NCBI GenBank assembly: GCA_964445765.1
Contig: CAYULD010000003.1
Location: 1-64,000 of the forward strand
DNA from: JANPLD01 sp964445765
GTDB lineage: Bacteria > Pseudomonadota > Alphaproteobacteria > Rickettsiales > UBA8987
Direction: 5' to 3'
DNA length: 64,000 nucleotides
Shown here: positions 8,499 through 17,681 of the stretch, piece by piece
Layout: each line of letters opens with the position of its first letter
How positions within the stretch are numbered: the first letter of the stretch is position 1
Program-made: the position numbers and the translations under genes
The notes under the pieces: generated by a model
Databases searched by the model: none
What the model saw: only the letters and a program-made list of their open reading frames with translations
What the model was told of the DNA's origin: nothing

Positions 8499-10274
8499 CT
8501 AATTAATAACCATATCTTCTATAATAAAATCAATATTTTCATTGCCGTTAAAGCTATTTTTTTTGATTTTGCCTAACAAAGAGACATTTTTCATATAATT
8601 TTCTTCAAGAAGATTGCCTAAATTAGTGTTTTTGCCATTAAATAATATAGCTTTTATTGAATTGCCGTTAATTTTTGCGAGGTTTCCATCTGTAAAATAG
8701 CAGGCTATATGCTTTTCAGCATAAATTTTAATTGCTACAATTTTAACATTTTCTGCAACAATTATTGGCTCAGAATTGCCATTGCCGAAAGGCTCTAAAT
8801 TTGATAATTCCTCAGCGAGATTATAATTCATAGCACTAGCCGGCAAAACAAGATTCACTTTAGTAGATTTATTCTTTTTATAATTGGAGTAATCTGCATA
8901 AAAAATTTCATTAAAAAACTGATATAAATCACTTATTTTTTCTGGCAGTACTGAAAAACCTGCTGCCATTTTATGCCCACCGCCACTTATAATTAAGCCC
9001 TGAGCTTTAGCATTTATAACCGCACTGCCAAAATCAATGCCATTTACACTTCTCGCAGATGCCTTACCAACCCCTTGATTTATAGCGATAATTGCGGTTG
9101 GCTTATCAAATATTTCTTTAATTTTTCCAGCAACTATACCAATTATCCCTTGATGCCATTTTTCAGAAGCAAGAACTATACAAGATTTTTCTTCACTTAT
9201 ATTATTCGCCATTTCTAAGGCTTCTATAAAAATATTTTGCTCAATTTCTTGCCGCTCTTTATTTAAGTTGTTTAGAAGTTCAGCAAGCTCTTTCGCCTTA
9301 AATATATTATCTTCAGAAAGGATTTTAGCACCCAGTGAACAATCTGAAATTCTGCCAGCTGCATTAATTCTTGGGCCAATTAAAAAACCAAGCGAATAAA
9401 CATCAGGCTTATTTTTTAAGCCTGCAACATCCATTAATGCAGTTAACCCATTATTATTTCTAGCTGCGAGAATCTTTAAGCCCTGCCTTACAAAAGCCCT
9501 ATTAACACCTGTTAAACTCATCACATCACAAATTGTTGCTAAGGCCACTAAATCTAGGTAGTTTAATAAGTTAATTTCTGGCAAGGTATTGCTGTAATAC
9601 TTTAACTTTTTTAATTCACTATTTACCGCAACGCAAACTAAGAATGCAACGGCAGTAGCACATAAATTATTAAGTTTAGAGTTATCATCTATTCTGTTAG
9701 GGTTTATGGTTGCAACTGCCTCTGGTAATACTTCCTCGCTCAAATGGTGATCAATTACTATAACATCTAAGCCAAAATTTTTAGCAGATAATATTGGCTC
9801 AAAAGCAAGCACGCCACAATCCACGGTAATTACTAATTCAACCCCTTGATTTTTAAGATTTCTTAAGCCTTCTTCATTAACGCCATAGCCCTCTTTTATC
9901 CTATCTGGAATATAGTAGGAAACTTCTTTATTTAGCTCTCTAAAAAATTTGATTAAAAGTGCGGTTGCGGAAGCACCATCAACATCATAATCACCATAAA
10001 TTGCAATTTTCTGATTATTATTGAGGGCAAAAATTATCCTCTCTACCGCTTTTTCCATATCTTTCAGAAGATAGGGGCTTGGCAGAAAATCTCTTATTTT
10101 AGGCTCTAGAAATTGGGGAATATCATTTAACGGAATATTTTTTTGTGATAAAATTCTTGCTAGAAAGTCTGAAATGGAAAATTTTTGGCACGCATTTTTA
10201 ACATATTGTTCATTATAATCAACAACTTGCCAAAATTTACCTTTTACAGATAATTTATTTTCAAAATTATACAT
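8499..10274 (-). CDS. recJ: Single-stranded-DNA-specific exonuclease RecJ
   Basis: 5'-3' ssDNA exonuclease of recombination and mismatch repair. DHH-family motifs are intact: GDYDVDGASA (about residue 94-103 from the chosen ATG), ITVDCG, VIVIDHH (about 172-178), and the DHHA1 motif SGGGHKMAAGFS further on, followed by the OB-like C-terminal part. About 591 residues, normal for the family. A TTG six codons further upstream (to 10292) also keeps the frame; the ATG at 10274 is preferred. Divergent from gmk with about 68 bp between starts; lnt follows directly. Confidence 0.94.
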   Translation of the reverse strand: MYNFENKLSVKGKFWQVVDYNEQYVKNACQKFSISDFLARILSQKNIPLNDIPQFLEPKIRDFLPSPYLLKDMEKAVERIIFALNNNQKIAIYGDYDVDGASATALLIKFFRELNKEVSYYIPDRIKEGYGVNEEGLRNLKNQGVELVITVDCGVLAFEPILSAKNFGLDVIVIDHHLSEEVLPEAVATINPNRIDDNSKLNNLCATAVAFLVCVAVNSELKKLKYYSNTLPEINLLNYLDLVALATICDVMSLTGVNRAFVRQGLKILAARNNNGLTALMDVAGLKNKPDVYSLGFLIGPRINAAGRISDCSLGAKILSEDNIFKAKELAELLNNLNKERQEIEQNIFIEALEMANNISEEKSCIVLASEKWHQGIIGIVAGKIKEIFDKPTAIIAINQGVGKASARSVNGIDFGSAVINAKAQGLIISGGGHKMAAGFSVLPEKISDLYQFFNEIFYADYSNYKKNKSTKVNLVLPASAMNYNLAEELSNLEPFGNGNSEPIIVAENVKIVAIKIYAEKHIACYFTDGNLAKINGNSIKAILFNGKNTNLGNLLEENYMKNVSLLGKIKKNSFNGNENIDFIIEDMVIN

Positions 10275-10342
10275 AATTATTCTATACAACAAATTATTTG
10301 TTAATTAAAAGGTGAATTAATAACTTTTCAAAAAATTTATAA

Positions 10343-10966
10343 ATGCAAATTGATAGAAAAGGCCTAATGCTTATTTTATCTTCGCCTTCAGGTGCAGGTA
10401 AAACAACAATTTCACGCAAATTGTTAGAAACTGATAATAAAATTTTTATGTCAATTTCTGCAACCACGCGTGCGATGCGAGCTAATGAAATTGAGGGCAA
10501 AGATTATTATTTTGTCTCAAAAGAAAAATTCTCTGAAATGGTTGAAAATGATGAATTTTTAGAATTTGCAGAGGTTTTTGATAATTCTTACGGCACGCCA
10601 AAAAAGCCAGTTTTTGACAAGCTAAAAGCTGGGAAAGATGTTCTATTTGATATTGATTGGCAAGGCACAATTTCTCTGCAGGAGGAATGCGAGGAAGATG
10701 TTGTGAGCATTTTTATTCTGCCCCCTTCTATGCAGGAGCTTGAACGCAGGCTTCGTTCTCGTGGCCTTGATGATGAAAATGTGATACGCAAAAGAATGTC
10801 AAAGGCGGCTGATGAAATTTCTCACTGGGAAATTTATGATTATGTAATCGTAAATGATGATGTTAATAGAACCACCGAGCTTGTAAAAAATATCTTAGAC
10901 GCCGAAAGAAACCGCAGATTCCGCCTTACTGGATTAGAAAAATATGTTAACGGGCTGGTTGGTTAA
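10343..10966 (+). CDS. gmk: Guanylate kinase
   Basis: ATP-dependent phosphorylation of GMP to GDP. 207 residues with the P-loop SSPSGAGKTT (about 13-22), the GMP-binding region SATTRAMRANEIEGKDYYFV and EFAEVFDNSYGTP, and the lid segment RLRSRGLDDENVIRKRM. All key parts are present. It diverges from recJ and its stop is 7 bp from the 3' end of the convergent 520-residue unknown gene. Confidence 0.95.
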   Translation: MQIDRKGLMLILSSPSGAGKTTISRKLLETDNKIFMSISATTRAMRANEIEGKDYYFVSKEKFSEMVENDEFLEFAEVFDNSYGTPKKPVFDKLKAGKDVLFDIDWQGTISLQEECEEDVVSIFILPPSMQELERRLRSRGLDDENVIRKRMSKAADEISHWEIYDYVIVNDDVNRTTELVKNILDAERNRRFRLTGLEKYVNGLVG

Positions 10967-10973
10967 AAGTTAA

Positions 10974-12536
10974 TTATCCCCTACCCTTGTTTTTCATAAC
11001 GCTTTCACAATTTTGTAAAAACTTTTCAATATTTTTTTTAGAAATTTTATCAAAATCAAATTTTCCAGCAACTTTTTTTGCATAATGACAAAATTCTTCG
11101 TGGGCTTTTTTTGCATCATGTAAATATCTTTCTCTTAAAACTTGCTTTTCTAATTCAGATTTACCTTCTAAACTTTTTTCAATTTGCCCAACTAATGATT
11201 TTTCAAAATTTGGTGTGGCTTTAGATAAAAATTCTGCAATCTTCTTACTATATTCTTCATAACCCATTTTATTTAATTCTTCCATCTCAACTTTTAAGTC
11301 TAAGCCATATAAATGTTTTGCGACATAGGTAAATTTTAATAGCATTTCAGTTGGAGAATCAATTGCACCCTTATTTCTCATTCTAATTAAATCACTGCTG
11401 GTGTGTAATTTTTCTAAAACTTCTAGCAATTTATGCTCAAAGGGGTTTAGATAAGTTGCTTTTGACATATCTACACTGAGGTTATTTGCAAAATCATCAT
11501 TAAAGTAAAAATATTTTTTGCAATAATTTACAACTTTTTGAATAGTAAATTTTTTATATGAAAAATCTTCAAATTTATCGCGAGTATTATAAATTTTTTT
11601 AACTAATTCTTTATCCTCAATTTTTGCCATTTCACCAGCCACTAGAGCTTCCCTAAAATATTCCTCACCACCATCGTGAAAAATATAGGCTTCTGTCATT
11701 CTTCTCTCATAGGCTTTAATAATGTTTTTAGCCTCTTCATTTCTGGGTTTTTTATGTGTATCACAACATAAACTCCTAAATAAAACTACACATCCCATTG
11801 AATGATTAGAAGCATTATGAAATAAATAACCCCAACTCGGAAGGGCAGGATTACCTTTACCTCTTGGGTTTTCAGATAAAAATTTTAAGAAAACCCCTCT
11901 TCCTTCAACCTCTTCTTTAGTATATCCTAGTTTATATTTAGCATTAACATAAGCCATCATTAGAGTATATTTTTTTACTTCTAATTGATGAGGGATTTGC
12001 TCTTGTAAAATTAGCTGATTTTCAAGGCTTTCATTAGCATAGTAAACAGGTGTTAGCATGAATAAAGAGTGAATTGCATCAATAGGCAGAAATTTCTTAA
12101 TTGTATTATCCCTATGCTCATCGTTATTTCCCCAAATATGATTAATTGGACTACTATACTTAAATGGTTTTGCTAATTTTTTTATAGAAACTAAGCTATT
12201 CATAAGCCTTTGTTTGAAGCCATTATTTTCTTGTCTTAGATTATTTTCTGCTTGTGAATATGTTGTCTTTAACTCAACAATATTCCTATTTACAAATTCT
12301 TTGAATAAATATGGAATTTCTAACTCTTTATTATCATCTTGAAATTTTTGCCAAAAGTCTCCAGAAAAATCTTCAAGCTCTTGTTTTTTTGAAGCTAAAA
12401 AATTTGCTTGCTCTAAAAATAATTTATTAAATGCACCATAATTATTTCTTAAGAGTTTTATATAGCCTACAAATTCTCTAAAAAATTCATTAAAAAGTTT
12501 ATCTTTTTTTCTTAAATACTTAAAATCAATTTTCAT
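10974..12536 (-). CDS. Hypothetical protein, 520 aa
   Basis: Not recognised. A soluble, mostly helical, Lys/Glu/Asn-rich protein without signal peptide or membrane segment. The C-terminal ~100 residues are strongly charged and probably coiled coil. A central stretch AYIFHDGGEEYFREAL followed by DKFEDFSYKKF loosely recalls HD-type phosphohydrolases, but I cannot place the remaining metal ligands and do not assign the family. Codon use is like its neighbours. It stands alone between gmk (convergent) and the capsule export operon (divergent, 105 bp). It could be a lineage-specific cytoplasmic protein or an exported effector. Confidence 0.8.
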   Translation of the reverse strand: MKIDFKYLRKKDKLFNEFFREFVGYIKLLRNNYGAFNKLFLEQANFLASKKQELEDFSGDFWQKFQDDNKELEIPYLFKEFVNRNIVELKTTYSQAENNLRQENNGFKQRLMNSLVSIKKLAKPFKYSSPINHIWGNNDEHRDNTIKKFLPIDAIHSLFMLTPVYYANESLENQLILQEQIPHQLEVKKYTLMMAYVNAKYKLGYTKEEVEGRGVFLKFLSENPRGKGNPALPSWGYLFHNASNHSMGCVVLFRSLCCDTHKKPRNEEAKNIIKAYERRMTEAYIFHDGGEEYFREALVAGEMAKIEDKELVKKIYNTRDKFEDFSYKKFTIQKVVNYCKKYFYFNDDFANNLSVDMSKATYLNPFEHKLLEVLEKLHTSSDLIRMRNKGAIDSPTEMLLKFTYVAKHLYGLDLKVEMEELNKMGYEEYSKKIAEFLSKATPNFEKSLVGQIEKSLEGKSELEKQVLRERYLHDAKKAHEEFCHYAKKVAGKFDFDKISKKNIEKFLQNCESVMKNKGRG

Positions 12537-12641
12537 ATAATATTTTAGAAATATTTTAAGTTATTACCCCAAAAAGGTTAATTAAACATTAACAAAATTT
12601 AGAAATTTGAATATTTTGTTAAAATAGATTAAATAAATTTT

Positions 12642-13445
12642 ATGAATCCAAAATTTCAAAAATTATATTCTGAGTTTGTAAATGCATTTAGGGTGCAACG
12701 CAGAACAGTTTTTGCTTTATATTTCAGAGAGTTAATGACAAGATTTGGTAAATATAATCTTGGGCTGATTTGGGCACTTCTTGAGCCTATAACGCATGTA
12801 ACATTGCTTTCCCTCATATTTTTTGCGGTTTCTAGAAATAGCTATCATTTTGATTACCCCGTATTTGTAATGACAGGCATAATGCCTTGGATTTTATTTA
12901 AGAATGTCATAACACGCTCACTAAACGCCACTTCTGTTAATGCGGGGCTGTTCTTTTATAGAAATGTTAAACCGATTGATACAATTCTCGCGAGGGCAAT
13001 TTTAGAATTAAATGTTCATATTTTTGCAAGTGCGGTGCTGATATTCCTCTTTTATTTAATTGGGTTTGAGGTTGGCTTTGATAATTTCTTATTATATGCC
13101 TCCACAATTTTAACATTATTCTTTTTCTCTCTAGGGCTTGGGTTATTTTTAGCGGTTGTTTGTGCTTTTAATGATGATGTGCAGAAATTTGTTACAATGC
13201 TTTTTAGGCCGTTATATTTTGTCTCTGGAATATTTTTCTCTATATCTATCGTGCCAGAGCCAAGCAAAAGCCTTTTACTTTATAACCCAATTATTCACGC
13301 TATAGAACTTGTGAGAGATGGCTTTAACGAAAGTTTTGATTCCGGCTATGCAAGCTATACATACCTTGCAACCAGTGCCTTGATAACAATGGGTTTGGGG
13401 CTTTTTTATTATCACCATAACTGGAAGAGAATTATTGATAGATGA
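12642..13445 (+). CDS. kpsM: Capsular polysaccharide ABC exporter permease (KpsM-like)
   Basis: ABC-2 type permease that, with the next gene, exports polysaccharide across the inner membrane. 267 residues with about six hydrophobic segments, starting near residue 38 (LGLIWALLEPITHVTLLSLI). The early TRFGKYNLGLIWALLEP stretch and the PLYFVSGIFFSI segment are typical of KpsM/Wzm/CtrC proteins. It overlaps the ATPase gene by 4 bp (ATGA), showing translational coupling. The symbol is by family resemblance; O-antigen or another glycan is possible. Confidence 0.85.
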   Translation: MNPKFQKLYSEFVNAFRVQRRTVFALYFRELMTRFGKYNLGLIWALLEPITHVTLLSLIFFAVSRNSYHFDYPVFVMTGIMPWILFKNVITRSLNATSVNAGLFFYRNVKPIDTILARAILELNVHIFASAVLIFLFYLIGFEVGFDNFLLYASTILTLFFFSLGLGLFLAVVCAFNDDVQKFVTMLFRPLYFVSGIFFSISIVPEPSKSLLLYNPIIHAIELVRDGFNESFDSGYASYTYLATSALITMGLGLFYYHHNWKRIIDR

Positions 13446-14143
13446 TAACCTTAAAAAACATAACTAAATATTATGACACTGATAATGGCAGAAAATATAT
13501 TTTCAAAGATGCCTCAGTGGTTTTGCCTTCAATGGTTAATATTGGCGTGCTTGGCAAAAATGGTGCGGGGAAATCAACATTTCTCAGGCTTATTGGCGGT
13601 GCAACTTATCAAGATTCCGGCAAATTAATCACTGATGAAAATATATCTTGGCCAGTTGGCTTCAAAGGCTGTTTGCAAGGCGGTTTGACCGCTCGGCAAA
13701 ACACCGCTTTTGTTTGTATGTTAATGCAAAAAGATGTTGTAAATACAAAGAAAATTTTAGATTTTGTTTATCATTTTTCAGATTTAGGCAATGATTTTGA
13801 TTTACCAGTTAAAACTTACTCAACCGGTATGAAAGCAAGGCTTGGCTTTGCAGTTAGCCTTGCATTTGATTTTGATACTTATCTTATTGATGAAATACTT
13901 TCAGTGGGTGATGCAAATTTTAAGAAAAAATCTAAAGAGGCAATTAAAGAAAAATTCAGCAATAGCAGGCTTATAATTGTTACGCACTCCGCAAAAAAAA
14001 TAAAAGATTATTGCAGTAAAGTTTTGTTAATAAAAGATGGCAAATTTATTTTATATGATGATATAAATGAAGGGTTAGAGGAATATAAAAATATTCCAAG
14101 TAATGCAGCAAGTAAAAAAGATATTGATGACGATGATGATTAG
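13442..14143 (+). CDS. kpsT: Capsular polysaccharide ABC exporter ATPase (KpsT-like)
   Basis: ATP-binding subunit pairing with the upstream permease. 233 residues: Walker A GKNGAGKST (about 38-46), signature YSTGMKARLGFA, Walker B TYLIDEILSVGD, and the switch His in IVTHSAKK. The SYSTGM-type signature and short length place it in the KpsT/CtrD/Wzt group without the extra C-terminal sugar-binding domain of Wzt. The C-terminus ends in an acidic run of Asp. A palindromic repeat separates it from the KpsE-like gene. Confidence 0.87.
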   Translation: MITLKNITKYYDTDNGRKYIFKDASVVLPSMVNIGVLGKNGAGKSTFLRLIGGATYQDSGKLITDENISWPVGFKGCLQGGLTARQNTAFVCMLMQKDVVNTKKILDFVYHFSDLGNDFDLPVKTYSTGMKARLGFAVSLAFDFDTYLIDEILSVGDANFKKKSKEAIKEKFSNSRLIIVTHSAKKIKDYCSKVLLIKDGKFILYDDINEGLEEYKNIPSNAASKKDIDDDDD

Positions 14144-14193
14144 GCAAATGTTTTTTAGGAGTTGTAAGGTAAGAATAAATTTTTTTGCTCTAG

Positions 14194-14275
14194 TGTCATC
14201 CTGAGCCCTGAGCAAAGCGAAGGGGGAAGGATCTAAATTAATTAAATTGGATTCTTCGCTTCGCTCAGAATGACA
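14194..14275. repeat. Palindromic intergenic repeat, copy 1
   Basis: An 82-bp element bounded by TGTCAT and its complement ATGACA. The left arm reads TGTCATCCTGAGC and the right arm, read in reverse complement, TGTCATTCTGAGCGAAGCGA, so the unit folds into a long imperfect hairpin. Related copies lie at 24842-24910 and 28741-28812. It sits between the kpsT-like and kpsE-like genes and could terminate or attenuate transcription or stabilise the upstream mRNA. Confidence 0.8.
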
Positions 14276-14347
14276 ATTTAGCTTATACTTTCCTAAAATG
14301 CCGTTTAACTAAAGTAAGAAATAATTTAATAACGCTATATAAATATT

Positions 14348-15493
14348 ATGAGTTTAAGCAGAATAATTATTAAAGCCTCTCTAAAAAGCATAGATAGAAA
14401 CGCTTTTAGATATAGCTATAAAAGTATTATATTACTTTTTGCATTAGTGGTTTGTTTATATCTTGGCATTATTCAGGCTGATAGATATGCATCAACTGCA
14501 AAAATTGTTGTAAGCCAACTTAGCAACCTTGAAACTAATAATTTTAATCTATCAAGTATAATCTCTGGCAACACTAGCAAAACGGAGGATTCTGCGATAA
14601 TTGTTGAATATATTAAATCTAAAGAATTAATGCATTTTCTTGATGAAAAACTAGATTTAAGAAAAGTTTTTTCTCGTCAGGAAGCTGATTTTCTCTCAAA
14701 AATAACTTCAAATGCGAATGATGATGATTTGTATAACCATTATTTAGACTTTCTAAAAGTTAGGGTTTCTAGTGATTCACCCATTATAAATATTGAAATG
14801 CAGGGTTTTATTCCAGAAGATGCGGAGGAAATTCTTTCTCTGATAATTAAGCAATCTGAGCAATTTATTAATAAAATTTCTAAAACTACTGCCCGTCAAC
14901 AGCTTGATTTTATTAGACAAGAAGTTGCAATCTCTGAAGAAAAAATAATTTCAGCCCAAGAAGATTTACAAAAAATCCAAGAAAAATTTAACGCCCCAGA
15001 CCCTACTGCGGAAGTCAACTCTGTAGTTACTCGTGTTTCAGATTTAGAACAACAATTATCTCAAAAAGAGATAGAGCTTAACCAGTTAATGGCTTATATG
15101 TCGCCACTTTCGGTTAAAGTTAGAAATCTAAGAAGGGAAATTGAAGTTATAGAATCTGAAATTGAAAAGCAGAAAAAAAGGGTAATCAAAAAAACTGATA
15201 TTACTGATATTGAAAATGTTAGTATGATGTTTGAATATAAAAATATGGAGCGCAAGCTAGAATTTGCCATTGAAGCCCATAGAGCCGCCCTTTCAGCACA
15301 GGAAAAAGTTAGAACTACTTCCGCACAAAACTTAAAAAAACTGGTGGTTATAACAGGCCCTTCAACTGAAAATGAAGCAAGTTACCCAAGAAGAATTTAT
15401 AATATTGCATTATTTTTGTTCTGTTTAGCCTTGCTTTATTATATAATTAAGGCCACATATTCAGCGATTATGACGCATAAATCTATAAATTAA
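14348..15493 (+). CDS. kpsE: Capsule export inner-membrane protein (KpsE / PCP-3 family)
   Basis: Polysaccharide co-polymerase type protein linking the ABC exporter to the outer-membrane channel. 381 residues. Membrane segment about 26-43, a periplasmic region with a long coiled coil (about 180-320, rich in Glu/Gln/Lys), then a PRRIYN motif and a second membrane segment at about 351-370, the KpsE/CtrB/BexC topology. No KpsD/BexD outer-membrane partner gene is next to it. It follows kpsM-kpsT after a 205-bp gap holding the palindromic repeat, and its stop overlaps the start of the next gene (TAATG). Confidence 0.85.
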   Translation: MSLSRIIIKASLKSIDRNAFRYSYKSIILLFALVVCLYLGIIQADRYASTAKIVVSQLSNLETNNFNLSSIISGNTSKTEDSAIIVEYIKSKELMHFLDEKLDLRKVFSRQEADFLSKITSNANDDDLYNHYLDFLKVRVSSDSPIINIEMQGFIPEDAEEILSLIIKQSEQFINKISKTTARQQLDFIRQEVAISEEKIISAQEDLQKIQEKFNAPDPTAEVNSVVTRVSDLEQQLSQKEIELNQLMAYMSPLSVKVRNLRREIEVIESEIEKQKKRVIKKTDITDIENVSMMFEYKNMERKLEFAIEAHRAALSAQEKVRTTSAQNLKKLVVITGPSTENEASYPRRIYNIALFLFCLALLYYIIKATYSAIMTHKSIN

Positions 15494-16140
15494 TGAAGTT
15501 TTTTATTTCAGTTTTTACTTTAATTTTTGTTCAGCAAGCTTTTGCTAATAATTATTTTGTAGAGGTTATCAAGAATGAAAAATCATCAAATATGTGGTGT
15601 GGAACATATTCTTCTGATGAGGATAGAGCTGATTCACTTCGATTAAGAGAAGAATTTCAAGAGTCTCAAAATAACTTTTTTAGTGTTTGTAATTTTCAAA
15701 AATACTTTTGTTTAGGTAACTCAAGTGATTCTTGTCAAGAAATAAATTATCCTAGTTTTGCTGATGAATATTGTTTAAAAAACATAAATAATCAGATTCA
15801 TTTGTGTAAAGGGAATATTGGGGAGGCTGTGAAATTATTTCATACAAGAGAATATTGCCAAGATTATTTCAAAAAAGAAATTATAACACAAATAGAATAT
15901 AACAAACAATACGAACAAAAATTATCAGAATATGAAGATAAGTGTAAGCCGAGTCCAGCTAGTTGTTATAATAGTAATTGCTTGAATTTTATTCATGAGG
16001 TACCTTCTATTGATACTCAAGCATGTAAAAATTTATGTAGATTTTTAAATCGTTTTGAACCTAATGAGTGTGATAAGGTTGCAAATGTTTCAAGGAACGA
16101 GTTTTGGCAGTTTATAAATTCTAAAAAATCTCAACCTTGA
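15493..16140 (+). CDS. Secreted Cys-rich protein, 215 aa
   Basis: Not recognised. Residues 1-18 (MKFFISVFTLIFVQQAFA) are a clear signal peptide. The mature part is hydrophilic and holds about 14 Cys, several in pairs such as CYNSNC and CKNLC, which suggests disulfide bonding in the periplasm or outside. The ATG overlaps the kpsE-like stop by one base, so it is translated with the capsule export gene and may assist it. It resembles in style, though not obviously in sequence, the other Cys-rich secreted proteins at 30736, 31974 and 54397. Confidence 0.78.
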   Translation: MKFFISVFTLIFVQQAFANNYFVEVIKNEKSSNMWCGTYSSDEDRADSLRLREEFQESQNNFFSVCNFQKYFCLGNSSDSCQEINYPSFADEYCLKNINNQIHLCKGNIGEAVKLFHTREYCQDYFKKEIITQIEYNKQYEQKLSEYEDKCKPSPASCYNSNCLNFIHEVPSIDTQACKNLCRFLNRFEPNECDKVANVSRNEFWQFINSKKSQP

Positions 16141-16194
16141 TAAATTTGATTATTAAATGTATTTAATTTTTTTTAAAAAAATTCTAAAAATAAT

Positions 16195-17028
16195 ATGGAA
16201 GCACAAAAACTTATTAAAATTGGTAAGATAAATTTTTCAAACGAATTGCCTTTCGTGTTAATCTCAGGCCCTTGCCAAATGGAAAGCGAATCTCATGCAA
16301 TGATGGCGGCAGAGCATTTAGTTAAAGTTACCTCAAAACTAGGTATTCCTTATATTTATAAAAGCTCATTTGATAAGGCAAATCGCACTTCACTTAACGC
16401 AAAAAGGGGCTTTGGTTTAGAAAACTCTCTCGCTGTTTTTGAAAAAGTTAAAAAAACTTTTGGCTGCCCTGTTTTAACTGATGTTCACAATGAAGAGCAA
16501 TGCAAGATAGCCGCTGAAGTTGTTGATATTCTGCAGATCCCAGCTTTTTTATGTCGCCAAACTGATTTATTAGTTGCAGCCGCTAAAACGGGAAGAGTGG
16601 TTAATGTTAAAAAAGGGCAATTTCTAGCCCCTTGGGATATAAAAAATGTGGTTGAAAAAGTTACTAACTCTGGCAATCCAAATGTCATTGTTACTGAAAG
16701 GGGTGCTTGTTTCGGCTATAATACATTAGTTACAGATTTTAGAGGCCTACCCATAATGGCGGAGCAAACTGGTTGCCCCATTGTGTTTGATGCAACCCAC
16801 TCTGTGCAACAACCCGGTGGGCAAGGTAAAGCAAGTGGCGGTGATAGAAGATTTGTTGAAACACTTGCACGCGCTGCAATTTCTGTTGGTGTTGCTGGTA
16901 TATTTATGGAAAGCCACAATGACCCAGATAACGCCCCTTCAGACGGGCCTTGTATGGTTAAATTTTCTGATATTGAAGAGCTTCTAAAACGCTTACAAGA
17001 ATTTGATATTATAGCTAAAAGGAAATAA
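16195..17028 (+). CDS. kdsA: 3-deoxy-8-phosphooctulonate (KDO-8-P) synthase
   Basis: Condenses arabinose-5-phosphate with phosphoenolpyruvate to make KDO-8-phosphate for the LPS inner core. 277 residues. Hallmarks: SGPCQMESESHAM near the N-terminus, YKSSFDKANRTS, TDVHNEEQ, VNVKKGQFLAPWD, TERGACFGYN and FDATHSVQQPGG. Full family length. Convergent with dcd (7 bp between stops). With lpxC it shows that the organism makes lipid A and KDO. Confidence 0.96.
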   Translation: MEAQKLIKIGKINFSNELPFVLISGPCQMESESHAMMAAEHLVKVTSKLGIPYIYKSSFDKANRTSLNAKRGFGLENSLAVFEKVKKTFGCPVLTDVHNEEQCKIAAEVVDILQIPAFLCRQTDLLVAAAKTGRVVNVKKGQFLAPWDIKNVVEKVTNSGNPNVIVTERGACFGYNTLVTDFRGLPIMAEQTGCPIVFDATHSVQQPGGQGKASGGDRRFVETLARAAISVGVAGIFMESHNDPDNAPSDGPCMVKFSDIEELLKRLQEFDIIAKRK

Positions 17029-17035
17029 TAAAAAC

Positions 17036-17602
17036 CTAAATCTTTGGCAAGGTTACGCCAGTTTGCCCCATATATTTGCCTGAGCGGTTTTTGTATGAAA
17101 CCTCGCAAGCCTCATTACCTTTAAGGAATAAAAATTGGCAAGCCCCCTCATTAGCATAAATTTTTGCAGGAAGTGGCGTTGTGTTTGAAAATTCTAAGGT
17201 AACATGGCCTTCCCAGCCCGGTTCAAGTGGTGTAACATTAACAATTATACCGCATCTTGCATAAGTTGATTTACCAACGCAAATCACTAAAACATCTTCA
17301 GGTATTTTGAAATATTCAACTGTTCTAGCTAACGCAAAACTATTAGGCGGAATAATGCATATATCAGTTTTTCTATCAACAAAACTTTTTGGTGAAAAAT
17401 TTTTAGGGTCAACCGTTGCGGAATCAACATTAGTAAAAATCTTAAACTCATCTGCAACTCTGGCGTCATATCCATATGAAGAAACCCCAAATGAAATAAG
17501 CCCCTGCCCAGCTTCAGATTTAACTTGCCTTTCAGCAAATGGCGAAATCATATCATATTCTTTTGCCATTTTGCTAATCCACTTATCAGACATTACGCTC
17601 AT
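17036..17602 (-). CDS. dcd: dCTP deaminase
   Basis: Deaminates dCTP to dUTP, feeding dTMP synthesis. 188 residues with the trimeric dUTPase-like fold. Conserved stretches are GVSSYGYDARV, CVGKSTYARCGIIVNVTPLEPGWEGHV split across the active site, and TLEFSNTTPLPAKIYANEG, which holds the catalytic Glu. The C-terminal YMGQTGVTLPKI is as in other Dcd proteins. Two in-frame Met codons lie at the start (MSVM); the first matches the usual family N-terminus. Confidence 0.95.
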   Translation of the reverse strand: MSVMSDKWISKMAKEYDMISPFAERQVKSEAGQGLISFGVSSYGYDARVADEFKIFTNVDSATVDPKNFSPKSFVDRKTDICIIPPNSFALARTVEYFKIPEDVLVICVGKSTYARCGIIVNVTPLEPGWEGHVTLEFSNTTPLPAKIYANEGACQFLFLKGNEACEVSYKNRSGKYMGQTGVTLPKI

Positions 17603-17681
17603 AAAAACACTATTACTTTGACTAGAAATATAAATCTTTTATAATTCAAAAAAATATTTCGCAATAAAATACTACAATAAA

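Noticed and set aside
16150..16176. AT-only inverted repeat ATTAAAT/ATTTAAT plus T run before kdsA as a terminator
   Set aside because: The stem is all A/T with a two-base loop, too weak to separate from chance in this composition.
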